A program made the position numbers and the translations under genes. From assembly GCF_900188425.1 (NCBI RefSeq), contig NZ_FZON01000005.1, forward strand, positions 1 to 64,000: a DNA stretch of 64,000 nt. The letters run 5' to 3'. The notes under the pieces are model-generated. The model did no database searches. It had not been told where the DNA came from and saw only the letters and a list, made by a program, of their open reading frames with translations. Shown in pieces: positions 63,073 through 64,000 of this stretch. Origin of the DNA: Antarctobacter heliothermus. Its GTDB lineage: Bacteria; Pseudomonadota; Alphaproteobacteria; Rhodobacterales; Rhodobacteraceae. The stretch's first letter is position 1, and each line of letters opens with the position of its first letter.

Positions 63073-64000
63073 CTAGAACAGGTCGTCCGGCAACCAGGAC
63101 CGAATGTGACGCGGGGCGGGCGTCTCCAGCGTCTCGCCCCGGGCGAGAGTGTCGCTGACATGCGCGTGCAGCGCCAGTGTCAGGTCCGGGTCACGCACCA
63201 GCACCATGGCCTCTGTGTTCCAGCGGCAGGCCCGGCGAGTCAGCGTGGCTGAGCCCAGAAAGGTCACATCGTCTATCAGACACAGTGTGGCGCTCTCGCA
63301 GGCGGTTGGATCGGCGCGGAGCGTCAGGCGCGGGCCATAGGCTGTCTGTAGCTCGCGCAGGACGGTGGCCTGTAGGGCGCTGGCGCGGGCATCGTCCCAT
63401 GTGTCCCGGGTGGCGGGCGGCAGCAGCAGCGTCACATCAGGGCCGTTGGGGGTTGCCGCCCCGGCCAGCGCCTGCGCCAGCCCGTCGTGGCGAAAGGCGG
63501 CGGTGCGGATCAGAACATGGCGGCGGGCTGACCGAAACAGACGGGACAGGGCCGCCTCGATGTCATCGGCAAGCGGGCGTGGGCCCAGGCCCCGTTGCGG
63601 TCGCGCAAGCGTGCGAAACAGGCGCAGATCTTCGCGGCTTTGCGGTCTGGCGTGGCAGGTGATGGGGGACAGGCGCGCGGCAAGGCTGGGCGCGCCGCTG
63701 GTGCGGGCGTCGGCCCAGGTATCGGCAAACTGTCCGCGCAGCGCGCCGCAGAAATCCGCGTCCTCGACCGCAAGGGCCAGAACGGCAGGGCCATCGGTGC
63801 CCAGATCCGGCCCACCGATCACTGCACGCAAACCATCGGCGATCGCGAAACTTTGCAGGATGTCGGCGGGGTGCGGGATTGCGCCAGCGGTCAGCAGGGT
63901 ACGCTGTACCGGTGTCAGGCTGGCGGGCACTTCGGCCCGGAGCGTGGCCAGCGCGGGTGCAATACGGTGGCGCAGGGCTCGGGCGCGCAGGCCCGTGGCA
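63073..64000 (-). CDS. Phospholipase D-like protein, 5' end outside the window
   Basis: The frame is open to the window edge, so the N-terminus is missing; the GTG at 63930 is probably internal (family-like sequence continues upstream without a stop). The visible ~308 residues show a PLD-like middle (RHVLIRTAAFRHDGLAQALAG) and a C-terminal ATLCLIDDVTFLGSATLTRRACRWNTEAM block where HXK is absent but GSA(T/N) and a following Glu are kept. This looks like a degenerate HKD hydrolase; activity is doubtful unless the missing part holds an intact site. Confidence 0.7.
   Translation of the reverse strand, partial: ATGLRARALRHRIAPALATLRAEVPASLTPVQRTLLTAGAIPHPADILQSFAIADGLRAVIGGPDLGTDGPAVLALAVEDADFCGALRGQFADTWADARTSGAPSLAARLSPITCHARPQSREDLRLFRTLARPQRGLGPRPLADDIEAALSRLFRSARRHVLIRTAAFRHDGLAQALAGAATPNGPDVTLLLPPATRDTWDDARASALQATVLRELQTAYGPRLTLRADPTACESATLCLIDDVTFLGSATLTRRACRWNTEAMVLVRDPDLTLALHAHVSDTLARGETLETPAPRHIRSWLPDDLF

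Overview
The window is GC-rich DNA from the chromosome of an alphaproteobacterium. It looks like a member of the Rhodobacteraceae (Roseobacter/Paracoccus group). This rests on gene content (COQ9, a DUF1127 mini-protein, divergent hemC/hemE, ruvCAB, aerobic hemF, a bicistronic-type xanthine dehydrogenase with XdhC) and on a perfect CtrA-type site (TTAA-N7-TTAAC). No rRNA, tRNA, CRISPR array, insertion sequence or prophage was recognised. Species assignment is inference.

Layout. Bases 1-9100 form a purine catabolism locus. A C-terminal purine permease remnant is followed, on the minus strand, by the operon xdhA-xdhB-xdhC-permease-guaD, which diverges from a LysR regulator; a palindromic operator candidate lies between them. 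Bases 9300-11900 hold a NUDIX hydrolase, a di-haem cytochrome c peroxidase and a flavin reductase. Bases 12200-22000 are a surface-adhesin locus: a 1663-residue protein with 13 Ig-like repeats, then its own type I secretion system (TolC-like lipoprotein, LapB-type ABC exporter, HlyD-type adaptor).

Bases 22100-34000 carry dtd and a PfkB sugar kinase, then a membrane-associated cluster. The cluster has a small two-TM protein, two XpaC-like proteins, a 29-residue membrane peptide, TelA, a DUF2927 lipoprotein, an SPFH-GYF_2 protein, a DUF3228-like protein and, beyond YaeQ and an AT-rich two-gene interruption, a zinc-ribbon membrane protein. This is the least understood and most coherent system in the window. 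It is probably an envelope-stress or tellurite-resistance-like assembly.

Bases 34000-64000 are mainly housekeeping: rluB, tadA, rluE, hemF, rsmC-like, clpS, a D,D-carboxypeptidase with a SPOR domain, rpsU, COQ9, hemC, hemE, prmA, ruvCAB and trpS. Between these are a leaderless astacin-like metalloprotease, an SDR lacking its catalytic lysine, a YeeE sulfur transporter with an FNR-type box upstream, an MFS-MATE pair, a ferric-reductase-like flavoprotein followed by a 31-residue membrane peptide, a rhomboid fold without catalytic residues, and a PLD-like protein cut by the window end.

Three copies of a short interspersed element lie 35-65 bases downstream of unrelated genes, each in the same orientation as its gene. 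They are a candidate family of 3'-end signals.
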